Origin: Ceratotherium simum simum | Lineage: Eukaryota; Chordata; Mammalia; Perissodactyla; Rhinocerotidae | Reading direction: 5' to 3' | NCBI RefSeq assembly: GCF_000283155.1 | Contig: NW_004454197.1 | Location: 16,789,753-16,853,752 of the forward strand | Length of the DNA stretch: 64,000 nucleotides | In this document: one piece after another, positions 1-12,009 of the stretch | How positions within the stretch are numbered: position 1 is the stretch's first letter | How the letters are laid out: every line of letters begins with the position of its first letter | Program-made: the position numbers and the translations under genes | The notes under the pieces: model-generated | Database searches by the model: none | Seen by the model: only the letters and a program-made list of their open reading frames with translations | What the model was told of the DNA's origin: nothing

Positions 1-684
1 TTAGGGCGAGTCTTCTATGAATAGAGTCAGTCAGGATCGATAAACGTTCCCCCTTATACCAGGAATCCTTAGGGTGTGGAGGTGCCTGTCTCTAAGGTAT
101 TAACTTTTAAATTTTTAATATAATTTACTTCCTTCACTACGTGAATTGGTTGGTGGGATAGCATGATACACATAGATCACTTGTTCTGGGAGGTGATTAC
201 AGAAATCTTCACAAAAGCGGCAACCCTTGAGGAGTGTGAGACATTCTAATAATAGAACTGGGACAGAACAGCATTTTGGAATAAAAGCGGAGAAAGAGCA
301 GAAATGCAATAGAATAAGAGCTCCGAATTGGAAAGGTCTTTAAAGGTCATTAATTCAGCCAGTTAGTATAGAAAACTTAAATACAAGTGGTTTAAACACA
401 AAGGATATTTACTCTTGTATATAACGAGAAATCCCAAAGAAGGAGGTCTCCAGCTAAACACTGTCAGGGCCGTGAAAGGCTTCCCTAACACTCACTTGGC
501 TTTGCCCTCATGGTTTCTGGATGGCTGTGGTCCTATCAAACATCAAGCTCTCCCAACACCATGAGAGACAGGAAGTAAGAGTCATTTTTCTTCAGACCAC
601 TCTCTTTTCTTATCAAGGAGGCAAATCTTCCCCATAAGCCCCCCAGTGAACAACCACTTATGTGCCATTCATCTGAACTGGCCA
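1..684. other. No recognised feature
   Basis: Unique-looking, moderately AT-rich sequence. Short open frames only, none with recognisable protein features or splice context. Confidence 0.5.
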
Positions 685-1200
685 CATGCTGTTCTAATTT
701 CTGTTGCTACATAATCAACCACCCTAAAACATAGTGACGTAGAATAACAATCATTTTATTTTACTCTCCGATTCTGTGGATCAGGAACTGTGACAGGGCA
801 CTGCTCCATGATATATGGCGCCTCAGCTTGGAAGACTGTATTAGCTGGGTGACTTGAAGAGCCGAGGGTTCACCTGGAAGCTTCTTCACTCCCATGTTTG
901 ACACCTGGGCTGGGAAGACTCAAAGCTTTGGCTCAGCTGGGAGTATTGACCAGCACATCCACATGTATCCTCTCCATGTGACTTGAGCTTCCTCACAGCA
1001 TGGTGGAGGAATTCCAAGAAGGAGCATTCACGTAAGACGTTACAAGAGAATCAAATGGATGCTACATGGTCTTTTATGACCTATCCCCAGAAGTCACTGC
1101 CTCTATATTCTACTTGTTGAAGTGGTCACAATTCCCCAGATACACGTGGAGGGAACCTAATCCCTACCACTCAATGGGAGGCATATCAAGGAATTTGAAC
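685..1200 (+). repeat. Old LTR fragment, MaLR (MLT1-like)
   Basis: The stretch beginning TTCTGTTGCTACATAATC, followed by a run like CCCTAAAACATAGTGACGTAG and then CTGTGGATCAGGAA and repeated CAGCTGGG phrases, matches the pattern of mammalian MLT1-type LTRs. A near relative lies at 39076-39600 in the same orientation. The copy is heavily diverged and I see no target duplication. The subfamily is not certain. Confidence 0.55.
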
Positions 1201-2100
1201 TCACTCTTTAAATCAACCCTTAAACCAATTCTAATAGGTGGGCCAACAATTGAACAAAATAAGGGTCCTACATCAAGGAACAAGGGAAAATGGCTGTTGG
1301 TTTCACAACAAAGAGCATCTTCTATAGTCATCTAATCCATCCTCTGCAGCACCAACAACTCAAGGCTTCAACTCCCTTTAAATACCGATACTTAAATGGT
1401 CAATCAGCCTTCAATGACAGGGAGCTCCCTCTTTTCCTAAAATAACCATTTCACATTTGGACAGTTGCTTTACAAAAGCAGTCCTTATCCCAAGCAAAAT
1501 ATTTTGCCTCATGTTAGACTACTTTGGTCTGAGCTGAGGATGGGAAATGGGAAAATGTAGGAAGGTGAGATAAAATGATGGGCTGCTTGATCAGTGTCAT
1601 CAGACCCTCAAAGGGATCCAAGAATTGTGACTTGGTGGATTCTAATGTCCTTTGTCTCTGTCAAAACCACATTGTCTAGCGACCAGATACATTTTAAATA
1701 AATCAGTCTGAATTTTATTCACTTGAAATCAACACTGCATTTATGATGTGGCCTTTGAAAAGGCCATCAGTCCCTCCTGGAATCCTCTCAGCACAGGTAG
1801 CTGTCAGATTTCCTAGCAGGGTCTGGAGAAGGCAGGGGAGACACACCAGGTGCAAGCTTCACTCCATCTCAGTTTTCCTTCTAAGTGACTCCTCAGGCAT
1901 TTGAAGATGTAGAAGTTAAGAGCAGAGTCACCTGGGTGTCCAGCAGACAGCTCTGATTGCACACAGCCCAGCAGAATTCATTATCCCCATCACTGACACT
2001 TGCTAGACTCCTATGTTTGTAAATGTACTCAGGGGCATCCGCTTCTAGCTGGTAGCTGAGCCAAAATTCTGGAGTGGTTCTTACATTCTCCCTCTCCTTA
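1201..2100. other. No recognised feature
   Basis: No gene, tandem repeat or clear mobile element is visible. A 72-residue minus-strand open frame (1893-2111) has no recognisable features. Confidence 0.45.
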
Positions 2101-2104
2101 CCTG

Positions 2105-2590
2105 CCAGCATTTAATCTTTCACTAAACCCTGTCCAGACTTCCTGGAATCCTGTCCAGCAACGCTTCTTCTCCACCGCCATATTTACTGATTGGTTCAGG
2201 GCCTCACTGTCTCCTTGCAGGGCTCTTGCTGTGACTTCATGCCCAGCCTCCCTCCTCCAGGGCCTGGCCCTCCCCCTGCTGCCGGAAGAATCTAGTACCC
2301 TCGCTTCCCCACAAACCTCTGCCTACTCCCGTGCCTACAAGATTAAGCCCCAACTCTTTAGCTCTATACATAAGATCCTTGATGCATGGTCCAGCACAAC
2401 CTACATCTCTGGTCCCATCTTCTGACACCTTCAACTCCTGAGCCTTCTCGCCATTTGTCAAATACGCCAGGCCTCAAGTTCTTGCCTTTACATAAGCTGT
2501 TAATTATCTCTGCCTGAAGATACACATTACCTCTTCTGTACTTTGCACAAGGCTACATGTTTACAGATCTGAATTAAACATGACCTTCCT
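2105..2590 (+). repeat. L2-like LINE fragment
   Basis: A CT-rich sense strand with phrases typical of the L2 3' half: CCCCAACTCTTTAGCTC, a 'catggtccagcac' segment, and GCCTTTACATAAGCTGTT near the end. It is diverged and broken, with no coding capacity. The family call is by eye. Confidence 0.4.
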
Positions 2591-2619
2591 TGTTTGTATT
2601 ACTGTTACTATAATTATAT

Positions 2620-2790
2620 TCAGAATTTATTGAGCACATACTGTAGGCCGGCACCATACGTGGATGATCTCATTTAATATCTACAGCAACCCTGTGAGTG
2701 ATGCAGATGAAGAGCTGAGACCTGGAGAGGTTCACCCGCTCAGGCTCACGTGGCTGGAATTGCAAAGCTGGCGCACATCCTCACCGTGAA
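2620..2790 (-). repeat. MIR SINE fragment
   Basis: Reads as the reverse complement of MIR. TTATTGAGCACATACTGTAGG is followed by CTCATTTAATATCTACAGCAACCCTGTGAG-type sequence and an AGATGAAGAGCTGAGACC segment, in the order expected for an inverted MIR core. Confidence 0.65.
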
Positions 2791-4397
2791 CTGCACGGAG
2801 GTGAATCCAGGGAGCCCTGCCTGAGGATCTCTGCCGCAGACGTCTACACCTCTGCCACGGCACCCAGCGTGTAGTAAAGTACACTTGGTTAATCTTGTTT
2901 GGATACTGATGCAAACAAACAAACTGCTCAAAAAGCACACATATTTATAAGACAAACAAAATTTGAATACTAACTTTGATGATACTAAGGAATTATTGTT
3001 AATTATTGGTACTGCAGTTATCTTTTTAAAAGTCACTTATTTAGAGCTATACTAGACTGTTTAGAGATGAAATGATATGAAGTCAAGATGGGCTTGAGGA
3101 GACACGATGTATGAGTTGATGGGTAACACCTTTTGGCATTATGATGACAACCATTAAAAATAGGAAATGTTTGCACAGAGGTTCATTCTATCATTTACTC
3201 TACTTCCGTGTGTGTTTGAAATTCTCGGTAATGACAATATTCCATAGAGTCCCTCAAACAAATGAGCATATATGTTTATCCTTCTGCTTTTGGGTTAATG
3301 GATAGCAGAGTACATTCGAGTCTTAGTCAGCTTTGAATCAGTAGCAGTAACTGGCACAGAGTAGACATTCAGCTAATGTTTCTTGAGTGATGATGTAGTA
3401 ACTATGAAGGTCACTTCCGAAGGCACAGGACAGTGTCGCCTGTCCTCCAGACTGTCCCACTGCAGACCAATGACTCCATTGTCAATGGCATTATGGATGG
3501 GCCCCCAGGGAGAGCTGAAGCCAGCTGTTAGAGTGGGACACGCTGTTCCCATCCCAGCTTCCTTGAGTCTAACCTATTTCCACACTGACCTAGTGCCTCT
3601 TGGCTTCCTGTGTCATAGCGGTTGGCACCAAGTTGGCTACCTCGTGACTCCCAGATGCCCTCAGGGACAGTGGCTTAGATTTGTCTAAGTGTTTTTCTTG
3701 CCTTTATAAGCTAGCCCTCGGTTCCCAGCCAGGTCCATCTGACCCCACGGTTTGACAAGGAAGGGGTTTGGCCTTAACCCTTAAAATGTGACTGCTAGCC
3801 TCATCCCTATGGCTTGGTTTGACCACCAGTCCTGTTCTGGATGGGAATAATTTGAAGCTGGGCATGTTTTCTTTAGAGTGATACAAATTTGTGAGCAAAA
3901 GACAGAGCTGCATTTTAGAAAAGAATGGACTTACTCAATATGTCTGCTCTCACTCCTTCCTCTCCCCGCTAGTACCTCTGTGAGGTGGCCAGAGCCTGCC
4001 CATCTGGGGTGTGGCAACTTCCAAGGCTCATGGCTGAGGCTGCCTGGGAAATTCGAGGCAACTCTGGCATTCCTCTAGCACTCAAGGATCAAGCTTTTGC
4101 TATGCTCAAATCACCATGCCCCATGGTCACCAAGAGCTGCCCTGGAGAGTGAGGCAGGGCCCCTCGCAGGGGTCCGCGGAGGGACAGCAGCGAGCAGGCT
4201 TGCTGATGCCAGAGAGTGAGGCACTGCTCCAACTCATCAGACCCTGGGGAGCCTGATATTCAAGTCCAGCCTCACGACAGCTCCCAGAGTAGGAGGACAC
4301 AGTGTAATGGGGAGGAGAGGGCGCTAAGCCAAGAAGCATCAAAATCAGGTGCAAACCCCAAGTAAGCAAGAAGTTCTTAGGGGCTTCCACTGTTGAG
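2791..4397. other. Mostly unrecognised; possible MIR tail
   Basis: No gene is visible. At about 3310-3400, 'ggcacagagtagacattcagctaatgtttcttgagtga' resembles the 3' end of a plus-strand MIR, but it is too short to be sure. The remainder shows no clear repeat. Confidence 0.4.
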
Positions 4398-4401
4398 GCT
4401 C

Positions 4402-5065
4402 TGTGAGAGATCAAGATTTGGCCACCCTGAAATCTATCTCTTTACCTTGGTTGTTTTCTCTATAGGGACATTTGACCTCCCCCACTAACTGCCTAAAGAA
4501 TTTGACGTGGTGGCTCCTTCCTGGAACAGATCTATCATGATGGTTGTAAAGATAATGTAGGATGGAGGTTACAATAGGAAAGGCACCAACAAGCCCCTCT
4601 TATCAGAAGTTCTGTCTCTCTGGCCACATTCTCTGGATGACCCTGCGAGGAGTTACCAGACAATCATTTACATTTATAAGGGAAATCTCCATTTGTAAAG
4701 GTATCTCCCTCTCTGTTTTGGGAAGAGGGGGGGATGGCCTCATTTCTAGAGGCTTATCAGTGTGGAAGGTGAGGCCTTAAATCTGCATAATAACCTTACT
4801 CTTGTTTACTGTGCTTTAGTGGTAATCTCCTGTAATTGACTCCCCCCACCCCCAGCATCCTCCTTTGTCATTGGCTGAACATGGTATTTAAGATGAAAAT
4901 TTCTGCTATTGTGTTGAGAAACGCAGTGTCCCTGCTTTCTCCCATGTATACATGTTATTAAACTTGGTATTATTTTCTCCTGCTAACCTGTCTTGTTGAT
5001 TATTTGGCCAGCCATAAGAACCTTAAGGAAAAGGGCACAGGGAGATTCTCCCTCTTCCCCCAACA
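4402..5065 (+). mobile_element. Solo LTR of an endogenous retrovirus, copy 1
   Basis: A 664-bp unit starting TGTGAGAGATC and ending CCCCCAACA, flanked on both sides by the same 4 bases GCTC (4398-4401 and 5066-5069). Four-base duplications are typical of gammaretrovirus-like (class I) elements. An inverted CCAAT (ATTGG, about 4870), a TATA-like TATTTAAG (4885-4892) and an ATTAAA polyadenylation signal (4957-4962) sit in the order expected for U3-R-U5. A closely similar copy in opposite orientation lies at 15953-16615. No gag, pol or env sequence adjoins it, so this is a recombined solo LTR, not a provirus. Confidence 0.9.
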
Positions 5066-5069
5066 GCTC

Positions 5070-5605
5070 CATCCTCCTGGAAGATGGGTAAAGAATACAT
5101 GTCCTTGCTGGATCTAGTCCAAATCTCCATCTGAGAGAGATGGGCAGCAGCTCAGAAGTGTCCAAAGTAATGGCATGTACAGGGGAGGGTGTTCTAGAGA
5201 AAACTCGATACCTAGTGGTGTGGTAGAGGCTGTGAGGCACCACCAGATCCCCTCAGGAATGAAGGATTTATTCTCCCAACTGCTGGGAGTGCTGCCACCA
5301 CATGCCCTCAGCTGTTCTCTTCAGGGAGGGATTGAGCTGAAGGAAGGTCCCTTGCCCAGGTCATACCACCTTCCCAGGGCAGCCCATATCCAATAATGAC
5401 GCACACAGTATTATAAAGGCTCAGCTCTCTCCCCGTCACTGGAGACAGCTCTGAAGACTCATCCCATCTTCAGATCTCCCTGTAGGGTCAGCTGAGTTTC
5501 CATTGAGACTGTATCACGGATCAACTTCTCCACCTACCCAGTCCTTCTTCCCTTCCCTTCCCTCCCACAGGTGTTGACTCCAAAGCACCCTCTAATAAGC
5601 TTTCT
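5070..5605 (+). repeat. Old ERVL-type LTR remnant
   Basis: The 3' part reads CACAGGTGTTGACTCCAAAG then CACCCTCTAATAAGCTTTCTG, a combination recalling ERVL-group LTRs with a TAATAA-type polyadenylation region. TATTATAAAGGCTC (about 5410) could be the old TATA region. Diverged; boundaries approximate. Confidence 0.45.
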
Positions 5606-5744
5606 GAGTTCTACATTCCCACTCTGCATGTCTCCTATGTGCCAGAGGCTGTGAATGGAGCAGGTAATAGACTGAGGAAGATGCAGTCCTCACCTTCAGG
5701 AAGCTCATGGGGACACACGTATGCATGTGCTTGACTGTTTATAC

Positions 5745-5945
5745 AGCACGACGGTTAAGAGTAAAGCTTTGGAGTGAGACAGACCTGGTCTCAAATATCA
5801 TCTCTGCCATTTACTAATTGTGTAATTTTGGAAAAGTCATTTTCCTGTAAAATGTCAACAATAACACCTGCTAAACTGGTTGTCACAGGGATTAAATGAG
5901 ATGTATGTATAAAAAGAGTTTATTAGAGTATTTGGCCCTATAAGC
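5745..5945 (+). repeat. MIR SINE
   Basis: Phrases in MIR order: GGTTAAGAGTAAAGCTTTGG, CTCTGCCATTTACTAATTGTG, TTCCTGTAAAATG, AGGGATTAAATGAGATG. It covers most of the MIR body. Confidence 0.75.
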
Positions 5946-7080
5946 AATGCTATACATCCAAAAATTGAAGTATACTAAGGAAAAAAACAGTATAGACAAA
6001 GGGAGGTTTAATTCCATCTGGGGACAGAATAGAAAGGCTCCTCAGAGGCGGGACCAGACCTGGGAAATGAATTTGTTCATGCAGACATGCAGCGGGAGCA
6101 CACGATGGGAATTCTGGGCTAAGATACCATTAGGCTGTCCATGATACAGCTTCTCTCACTCTCCCATTAAAATCCCATGACAGTACAAAAAAATTGCAAA
6201 AATATGCAACAAGGGACTCCAGTGTACCGGTCAGTCTGAGAAGAGTGCCCCCCACTTAGCAAGAGTGACGTGGAACCACGGGTATCATCAGAGGTGCAGG
6301 CCCGGCCTGCCTTCTCTCAGCGTGGAGAGACGCGCGTGCAGGTGGAACTGTGACAAAGCAGAAGCATCAGTTAGCAAGTGCTCAGCGGCCAGTGACAGAA
6401 AACCCCACTGACCCACTGCAAGGCCAAGGAAAGGTGTTCTCACAAGGCAGCAGTCCACACGTGGGCCCCTGTCCTTGCTCTGTGGTGGCCCTGGCTTTGC
6501 CTCCTCCATAGCTGGCTTGGCCCTCATGAAGCCTCCTCACGACCACAAGGCAGCTTCAGCAACTCCAAGTGTCACGTCCAGACACTGCAGAGCACAAAGA
6601 TAGCCAAGGGGCTGTCTCTTCCTTGTGCTTCTTTTTAAGAACAAAGAAACCTTTTTCAGAAGTCGCCCCCATCTCACTGCTCAGAATTACGGCCCTTGCC
6701 TACACCCTTGCCCCTCATAATTCTTTATGCCCCTTGCCCATGCTAATCACCGAGAATACTAACCATATGTGTTTGTAGCATTTTTTTCCCTTTCCTTTCT
6801 ATGTCTTTGTTTATCGAGCTGGCTCATTCTTTTTTAACAGCTACCCAGGACTCCATTAGCGGAATGAAACCAAAATGACTTGTGTAGACAAATCAAAATC
6901 CACCCTCCTGGGGCAGAGGATTGAGTCCATCTTCCCTAAAACACAGACTTTACGCAGAGTGGGGTAGACACTCTCAGAAAACCAGGAACCTGTGTCAAGA
7001 AGACACTGGTATAAAGAATGAGCCAGATCATTATATAACAACATGGAAAGTTAAGGGGGAAATGTTTCATAGGTCACATG
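5946..7080. other. No recognised feature
   Basis: Open frames up to about 79 residues on both strands, without recognisable domains or conserved-looking composition. No tandem or interspersed repeat identified. Confidence 0.45.
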
Positions 7081-7140
7081 ATAAGTTACCATTTATGTAA
7101 AATGCAAACAAAACTCTCTCTCTATGTAGGTGTAAGTATA

Positions 7141-7196
7141 TAAATGTACATTTATGTGTGTGTTTGTGTGTGCACGTGTGTCTAAGCAAGTATATT

Positions 7197-7227
<31 letters not shown>

Positions 7228-7228
7228 A
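7141..7228. repeat. (TG)n microsatellite
   Basis: Interrupted TG-rich tract ending in an uninterrupted TG run of about 28 bp (7201-7228). Likely length-polymorphic. Confidence 0.9.
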
Positions 7229-7239
7229 TCTCCATAGTA

Positions 7240-7520
7240 AAGGATGAAGGAAAACCTTGAATGTCAAGCAAAGGAGTTTAGATTTGAAGAATCATAGGGA
7301 CGACACAAGAGCAGAGCCGTGCTTCAAAGGGTTGGTGTGGAAAGTTGTGCAGGGTAAACCGAGGAAATCAAGGCTCAAGTTAGGGTGACTGAAGGCTGTG
7401 AGGGCACCCGTAAGTTTGTAGTGAGGGTTGGTGAGACATGATGGACATGAATGAGAACATGCAGAGGAGAGATCTGGAGTGATTTGGTGACTGTATGTAC
7501 ACCCAGGAAAAGAAGATAAC
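7240..7520 (+). repeat. Unnamed ancient dispersed repeat, copy A
   Basis: 'gtcaagcaaaggagtttagatttg' followed by a purine-rich region with 'gagagatctggagtgatttggtga' resembles a widespread mammalian repeat seen again at 17525, 29040, 30500, 31470 and 58800. I cannot name the family. Diverged. Confidence 0.3.
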
Positions 7521-7570
7521 AATAACTAACATTAATTGAAAGTGCTTGCCTTATGGCTGATGGTGTTGGA

Positions 7571-7628
7571 AGATGATAGATAAATAAATACTGTAGATAG
7601 ATGATAGATAGACAGATGATAGATAGAT

Positions 7629-7677
<49 letters not shown>

Positions 7678-7680
7678 ATA
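7571..7680. repeat. (GATA)n microsatellite
   Basis: Imperfect GATA/AGAT tetranucleotide tract. The purest part spans about 7633-7676. Confidence 0.95.
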
Positions 7681-7694
7681 GAAAGAAATAAACT

Positions 7695-7835
7695 GATACT
7701 CATTTAAACCTTACTCATATTCCTAGGCAGTAGGTACTATTTTTGATCCATCTTACAAATGAGGAAACTGAGGTACAGACAGATTAAGCAACTTGTTCAA
7801 GGTCACAGCTAAGGAATGGAGTTAGACAGTCCCTC
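7695..7835 (-). repeat. MIR SINE
   Basis: Reverse-complement MIR: 'acaaatgaggaaactgaggtacag' then 'ttaagcaacttgttcaaggtcacagct', the hallmark core in inverted orientation. Confidence 0.85.
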
Positions 7836-8340
7836 ACTTGCATTGAAGCATGTGCAAGCTAGGGAATCGGTCCTTGAGGGCGGGGAGGAGACAGGAGCAC
7901 AGCTCTCATGGGACTCCCCTGGCAGGTGCCCTATCTCCGTGAGTTTTGTTTATTCACTTATTCACTTATGTATTTATTCTTTACAGCCCAAATATGCTTA
8001 AAAACAATACCCTGCTTCCTGACAGAATGTTTTTCTGGAGCGCACGCGGTGCTGACTTCAGAGTGAATTTTCAAGTGTGGTCCTTTTTCAGGCTTGCCTA
8101 TGGTCTAAATCAGTTCTTCCATCACTGAACAGGGACTCTGTTTCAGGCCTTGAGGCTTGTTTTGCTCCCAGTGGATGCTGGATTCTGTTTCCCTTGGGCT
8201 TCCACATGCCTCTCAGGGTAGCTGGGCTGCTTCCTTCACAAGGCCGCTCAAGGATTTCTCACCACTTTCAGGGTGACTTGGAGCCCCAACCCCCTTCTTG
8301 GGTGCATTGGTCTGACCCAGACTGCCTTAGAGCAATAACG
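7836..8340. other. No recognised feature
   Basis: No repeat or gene recognised. It forms the first half of a plus-strand open frame that runs on into the adjoining minisatellite and looks spurious. Confidence 0.4.
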
Positions 8341-8605
8341 GAAACAGCACCCCACTTCCCATCCTCCACCCCATTCCCCACCTCCCATACTCCTCTCCTC
8401 ACTGCCCCCCCATCCCTACCTCCACCACAATCCCCACCTCCCATCCTCAACTCATCACTCCCCACCCCACTCCCTACCTCCACCCACTCCCCACCTCCAC
8501 CCCACTCCCCACCTCCCATCTTCCACTCCCCAACCCCACCCCCACTCCCTACCTCCACCCCACTCCCCACACCTCCCATCCTCCACTTCCCACCCTCCCT
8601 GCCCT
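8341..8605. repeat. CT-rich minisatellite
   Basis: About 260 bp of degenerate tandem copies of a 16-18 bp unit close to CCCCACTCCCCACCTCC, with almost no G on the plus strand. The minus strand therefore carries many closely spaced G3-G5 runs. Open frames through it on both strands (proline/serine/threonine-rich on plus, glycine-rich on minus) are repeat artefacts. Confidence 0.9.
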
Positions 8606-8929
8606 GAGGGTCCCAGGGCAGAAGTCTTGATAGAGTCAGCCAAAGGCAGGTTCCATGGCAGCAGTTTGAACCACTTCCTCACTAATAGCCTCCATCTCTA
8701 GGCAGCATTACACCTCCCTGGCAAGAGCCACGCCCAGGATCCAGCCTACCAGGTTCTGATGCTGCTGAAGGGAACCTAGAGGCACACAAAGCTGACAAGA
8801 CCACACAGTGACGGTTGCCTTGTCCCAGGGGTCCTCCGTGCTCCCTGGATTTCCTCTTTCCAGAGTCAGTCCCATCTCCAGGTCAAAATGCAGAGGAGAA
8901 GGCCAAAGCAAAATTTAGTGGCAAATTTT
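8606..8929. other. No recognised feature
   Basis: Short single-copy-looking spacer between the minisatellite and an ancient L1. Nothing identified. Confidence 0.4.
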
Positions 8930-9655
8930 TTAAATGTAATTGCGTCTGCTATTGAAAATAAAGGATATAATCAAGTTAATTAATTATTAACCTTAATGAA
9001 ATTTTTAAAAAATCAAAAGAATAAGAAAAAATAAAATAAATACAAAAGAAGAAGAAAATTATTTACCATTCAGAGGGGTGGGAGAAGAGAATATAAACAA
9101 AGCCAAGAGATTATATTTAAGAAAAATGTTAAGATAGATACATTTTAGAATAATCAATTAAAGACAAAAAGTATGTAAGTAACCAAAATCATAAATGAGA
9201 AGTAAGATACAGTAATATAAAGAGATATTTCTGGATTATATAAAAATATTATTTGTCTATTCTTACTAATTTGAAAAATATCAATATTGAATAAATTCCT
9301 ATGAAAACCATAAATTATCAAAATAATTCAAGAAAAAATCCTGAATAGATCAATTACTATGGAAGAAATTAAGTAAAGAATGAGTCGTAAACAGACTCTA
9401 AGGTTAGATTTTTAAATTTTTTTCCAAACTTAATTCCTGTTTTTTAAGCTATTCTATAATTAGAAATGTTAGAAAGCTCTGATACTAAAACCAAACAAAC
9501 ATAACTCACAAAAAAGAAATTATGGAATATGTGGTCATACTAAAATTCAAAATTAAGTACTAGCAAACTGAGTCCAGCTGTACATTCAAAGAAAAAGATG
9601 ACATGACCAAGGAGAATTTGCTACGTATAGGATTTGATACACAAAGTGGAACGGT
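8930..9655 (+). repeat. Ancient L1 (ORF2 region), left part
   Basis: AT-rich, A-rich plus strand with decayed ORF2 phrases. At 9600-9630 'gaccaaggagaatttgctac' corresponds to the conserved reverse-transcriptase segment read as HDQ(V/G)GF in L1. The next ORF2 phrases continue after 10187, so the LTR at 9656-10186 interrupts this copy. No frame is open. Confidence 0.55.
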
Positions 9656-10186
9656 TTTAAAACATGTTTGCCAATTCCTCGACACTTCTCCTATCAAGGG
9701 AGGGGGTCTGTGTCCCCTTCCTTTAACCTGGGCAGGCAGGCCTTTGTGACAGCCTCAACACATAGACTGTGGCACAATGATACTCCGTGACTTCCGGTGC
9801 TCAGTTTGCAAAGGTCACGCATATTCTGCTGGTTTCTCTCAGGGCACTCGCTCCCGTAGCCTCTAGGAGAACTCTGGTTACTCGGGGCTGCCATGTGGAG
9901 AGACCACGTGGAAAGTGAGAGATGCCCAGGAATTCCCAGCCTCTCCAGCCCCAGAAGTCTGAATCTTCCCAGCCCAGGCACAAGGCATGTGAGTGAGGAA
10001 GGCTTCAAGATGCCCCTAGCCCAGGTACTGGCTGTCAGACTGCAAACACATGAGTTATCCCAAGCTAGAACTGCCTAGCTGAGCCTGGTCAACTCACAGA
10101 GTCATAAGCAAAATAAATGGTGGTTATTGCTTTAAGGCACAGCTTTAGGGCTGTTTGTCACACAGCAATAGACAACCAGAACACAC
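9656..10186 (+). repeat. MaLR LTR (MLT1-like) inserted in old L1
   Basis: The 3' end is diagnostic: 'aaaataaatggtggttattgctttaaggcac' followed by 'tttgtcacacagcaatagacaacc', the standard ending of MLT1-type LTRs. It lies between two segments of one old L1, so it is the younger of the two. Open frames of about 100 residues inside it are not genes. Confidence 0.65.
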
Positions 10187-10740
10187 CTAATCATCAGACA
10201 TGGTCAACCAGTTAATATAATAATATGTGATAATATTCATATGTGACCCCCATAAAGGCATATGACAAAATTAAATATCCATTCCTTATAGGGACTCTTA
10301 GTAAGCGATGAAAAGAGAGTTCCTGAACATGATCACAAATCTGTGTCCAGAATATAAGCCAAACCTTGCACACTATGAAGAATTGTAGGCATTCAATCCT
10401 TCAGACTAATAAGTCTGAAGCAAGAAAAAGAACATCAAAATTACACAACAGTTCAAGGCTTTCTGGACGTTCAAGCCTATACACTAACATAGGAAAAATA
10501 AATAAAAGGTGTAATATCAACAAGGAAATCAAATTAAAATTCATAGCTTATATGGTTGTCTCCCCAAAAAGTTAAGGAAATTAAAATATTATGAAAAAAA
10601 GATCAAAGTCACAATTATTAAAACCCGTGAACCTTTGGGCCTGTCAAAAATTAGCAAGTGATCTATCACTGTGTCATGCTCATCTAAGGACCATCGCCTT
10701 ACGCACTAAGTGAACTAAGTGATAAAATCTGAAATTACTG
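10187..10740 (+). repeat. Ancient L1 (ORF2 region), right part
   Basis: Continues the 8930-9655 copy: 'aaaggcatatgacaaaattaaat' matches the L1 reverse-transcriptase segment around AFDKI, followed by a decayed 'ccttatagggactctta' stretch. Stops in all frames. Confidence 0.5.
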
Positions 10741-10869
10741 TTTACAAGAAACAGCTCAGCGGGTGGGAGAACCCAACAAATAAAGGTCCCTAAGTTTACC
10801 AGTATCCACACTTCCTAGAAAGCAATGGAAAATTAATGGAAAAACAGAAAAAGAAAAAAGAAATAGCTC

Positions 10870-11115
10870 AGGCTGGTTGAGGTATTGCAGAGGGCTTAAC
10901 AGCTGGCGGAGCCAGACAGCCTGGGTCAGACCCCAGCTCCTCCGCGCACTGCCCCTCATGCTCTCTCATGCCTTAGTTTCCTCAACAGCAAAATGGAGAC
11001 GTTAACAATGATACCTAGTGCATATGGTCGTGATAACAATTAAATTATTTTCTATATGTAAAGTACTCAGAATACTGACTAGCAGATGTTAAGCATTAAC
11101 CATTATTATTAGAGT
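10870..11115 (+). repeat. MIR SINE
   Basis: MIR order: 'agccagacagcctgggtcagaccccagct', 'ccttagtttcctcaacagcaaaatgg', 'gttaacaatgatacctagtgcat', 'taaagtactcag'. Nearly full length but diverged. Confidence 0.75.
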
Positions 11116-11229
11116 AAATTCTTAGGCTAGGGTCCTCATCTGACCCAAAAAAGAAGGAGATAGTTGTTTTCTTCCAACAACAAACACTAGTGACTTGACA
11201 ATTAAACTAGAAATAACTGTGCACATATC

Positions 11230-11810
11230 CATTAAAATTTAAAATATGCATAACCTATGCTTAAGCACCTCTAATTTTAGGAATTTATCCTGGAGATACG
11301 TATGCATGTTTGCAAAATTTGTTGATACAAAGTTATTCATTACAGCATTGTTTGGAATCATCAAAGACAACCTAAAGTGTCCATCAATAGGAGATTGGTT
11401 AAATACATCACAGCACACACATAAAACAGAATATGTTACAGCCACTAAAAAAGAACAAGAAATATCCTTACATGCTAATATATGGAAAGAACTCTAATTT
11501 ACATTGATTTTTAAAAAGTTTCAGAACGGCATGCATAATATTCTACCCTTTAAGTAAAAGTTAGAAATGTACATGTGTATATATGTGAATTATTCACATA
11601 TATGTGTATATATATACATATGTAATTATATATTCACATATACACACACGAATATATATTTCAGTTTATATCTCTGTACAACATCTCTGGAGAATACACT
11701 AAAAATAGGCAAATGGTTGCCTCCTTGAAGGTAAACTGATTGGCTAGAGCAGAAGTGTAGAAAGGAGTCTAATTTTTCACCATATGTCTTTTTGTTCATT
11801 TGGAGTGTTG
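11230..11810 (+). repeat. Ancient L1 3' UTR (L1M type)
   Basis: Contains 'cattacagcattgtttggaatc' followed by 'acaacctaaagtgtccatcaatagg' and 'gattggttaaata', the standard L1M 3' UTR phrase. An AT/TG microsatellite region (11569-11650) lies inside it and includes a perfect 12-bp inverted repeat (11579-11590 against 11592-11603). Confidence 0.7.
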
Positions 11811-12009
11811 TACCTTGAGCTTATATTATACTATAACAAGCAATTTTAAAGGCATGTGCAGGACCTAAATAAAGAAAATCACATAGTTCAACCCCATTAG
11901 AAAAACCAAATAAATGTAAAATTATATAACAATAAAACAATATTTGCCTATATAAAAGGCAAAGTCTTTTTGGTTTGTTTTGCTTTAAGATAAACAGTTT
12001 GATCATTGT

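Noticed and set aside
7571..7680. Repeated units resembling a CRISPR array
   Set aside because: Simple GATA microsatellite; no spacer-repeat structure, and the DNA is mammalian.
8077..8607. 176-codon plus-strand open frame, proline/serine/threonine-rich, with a matching minus frame
   Set aside because: Most of it translates the CT-rich minisatellite; open frames on both strands are a composition effect.
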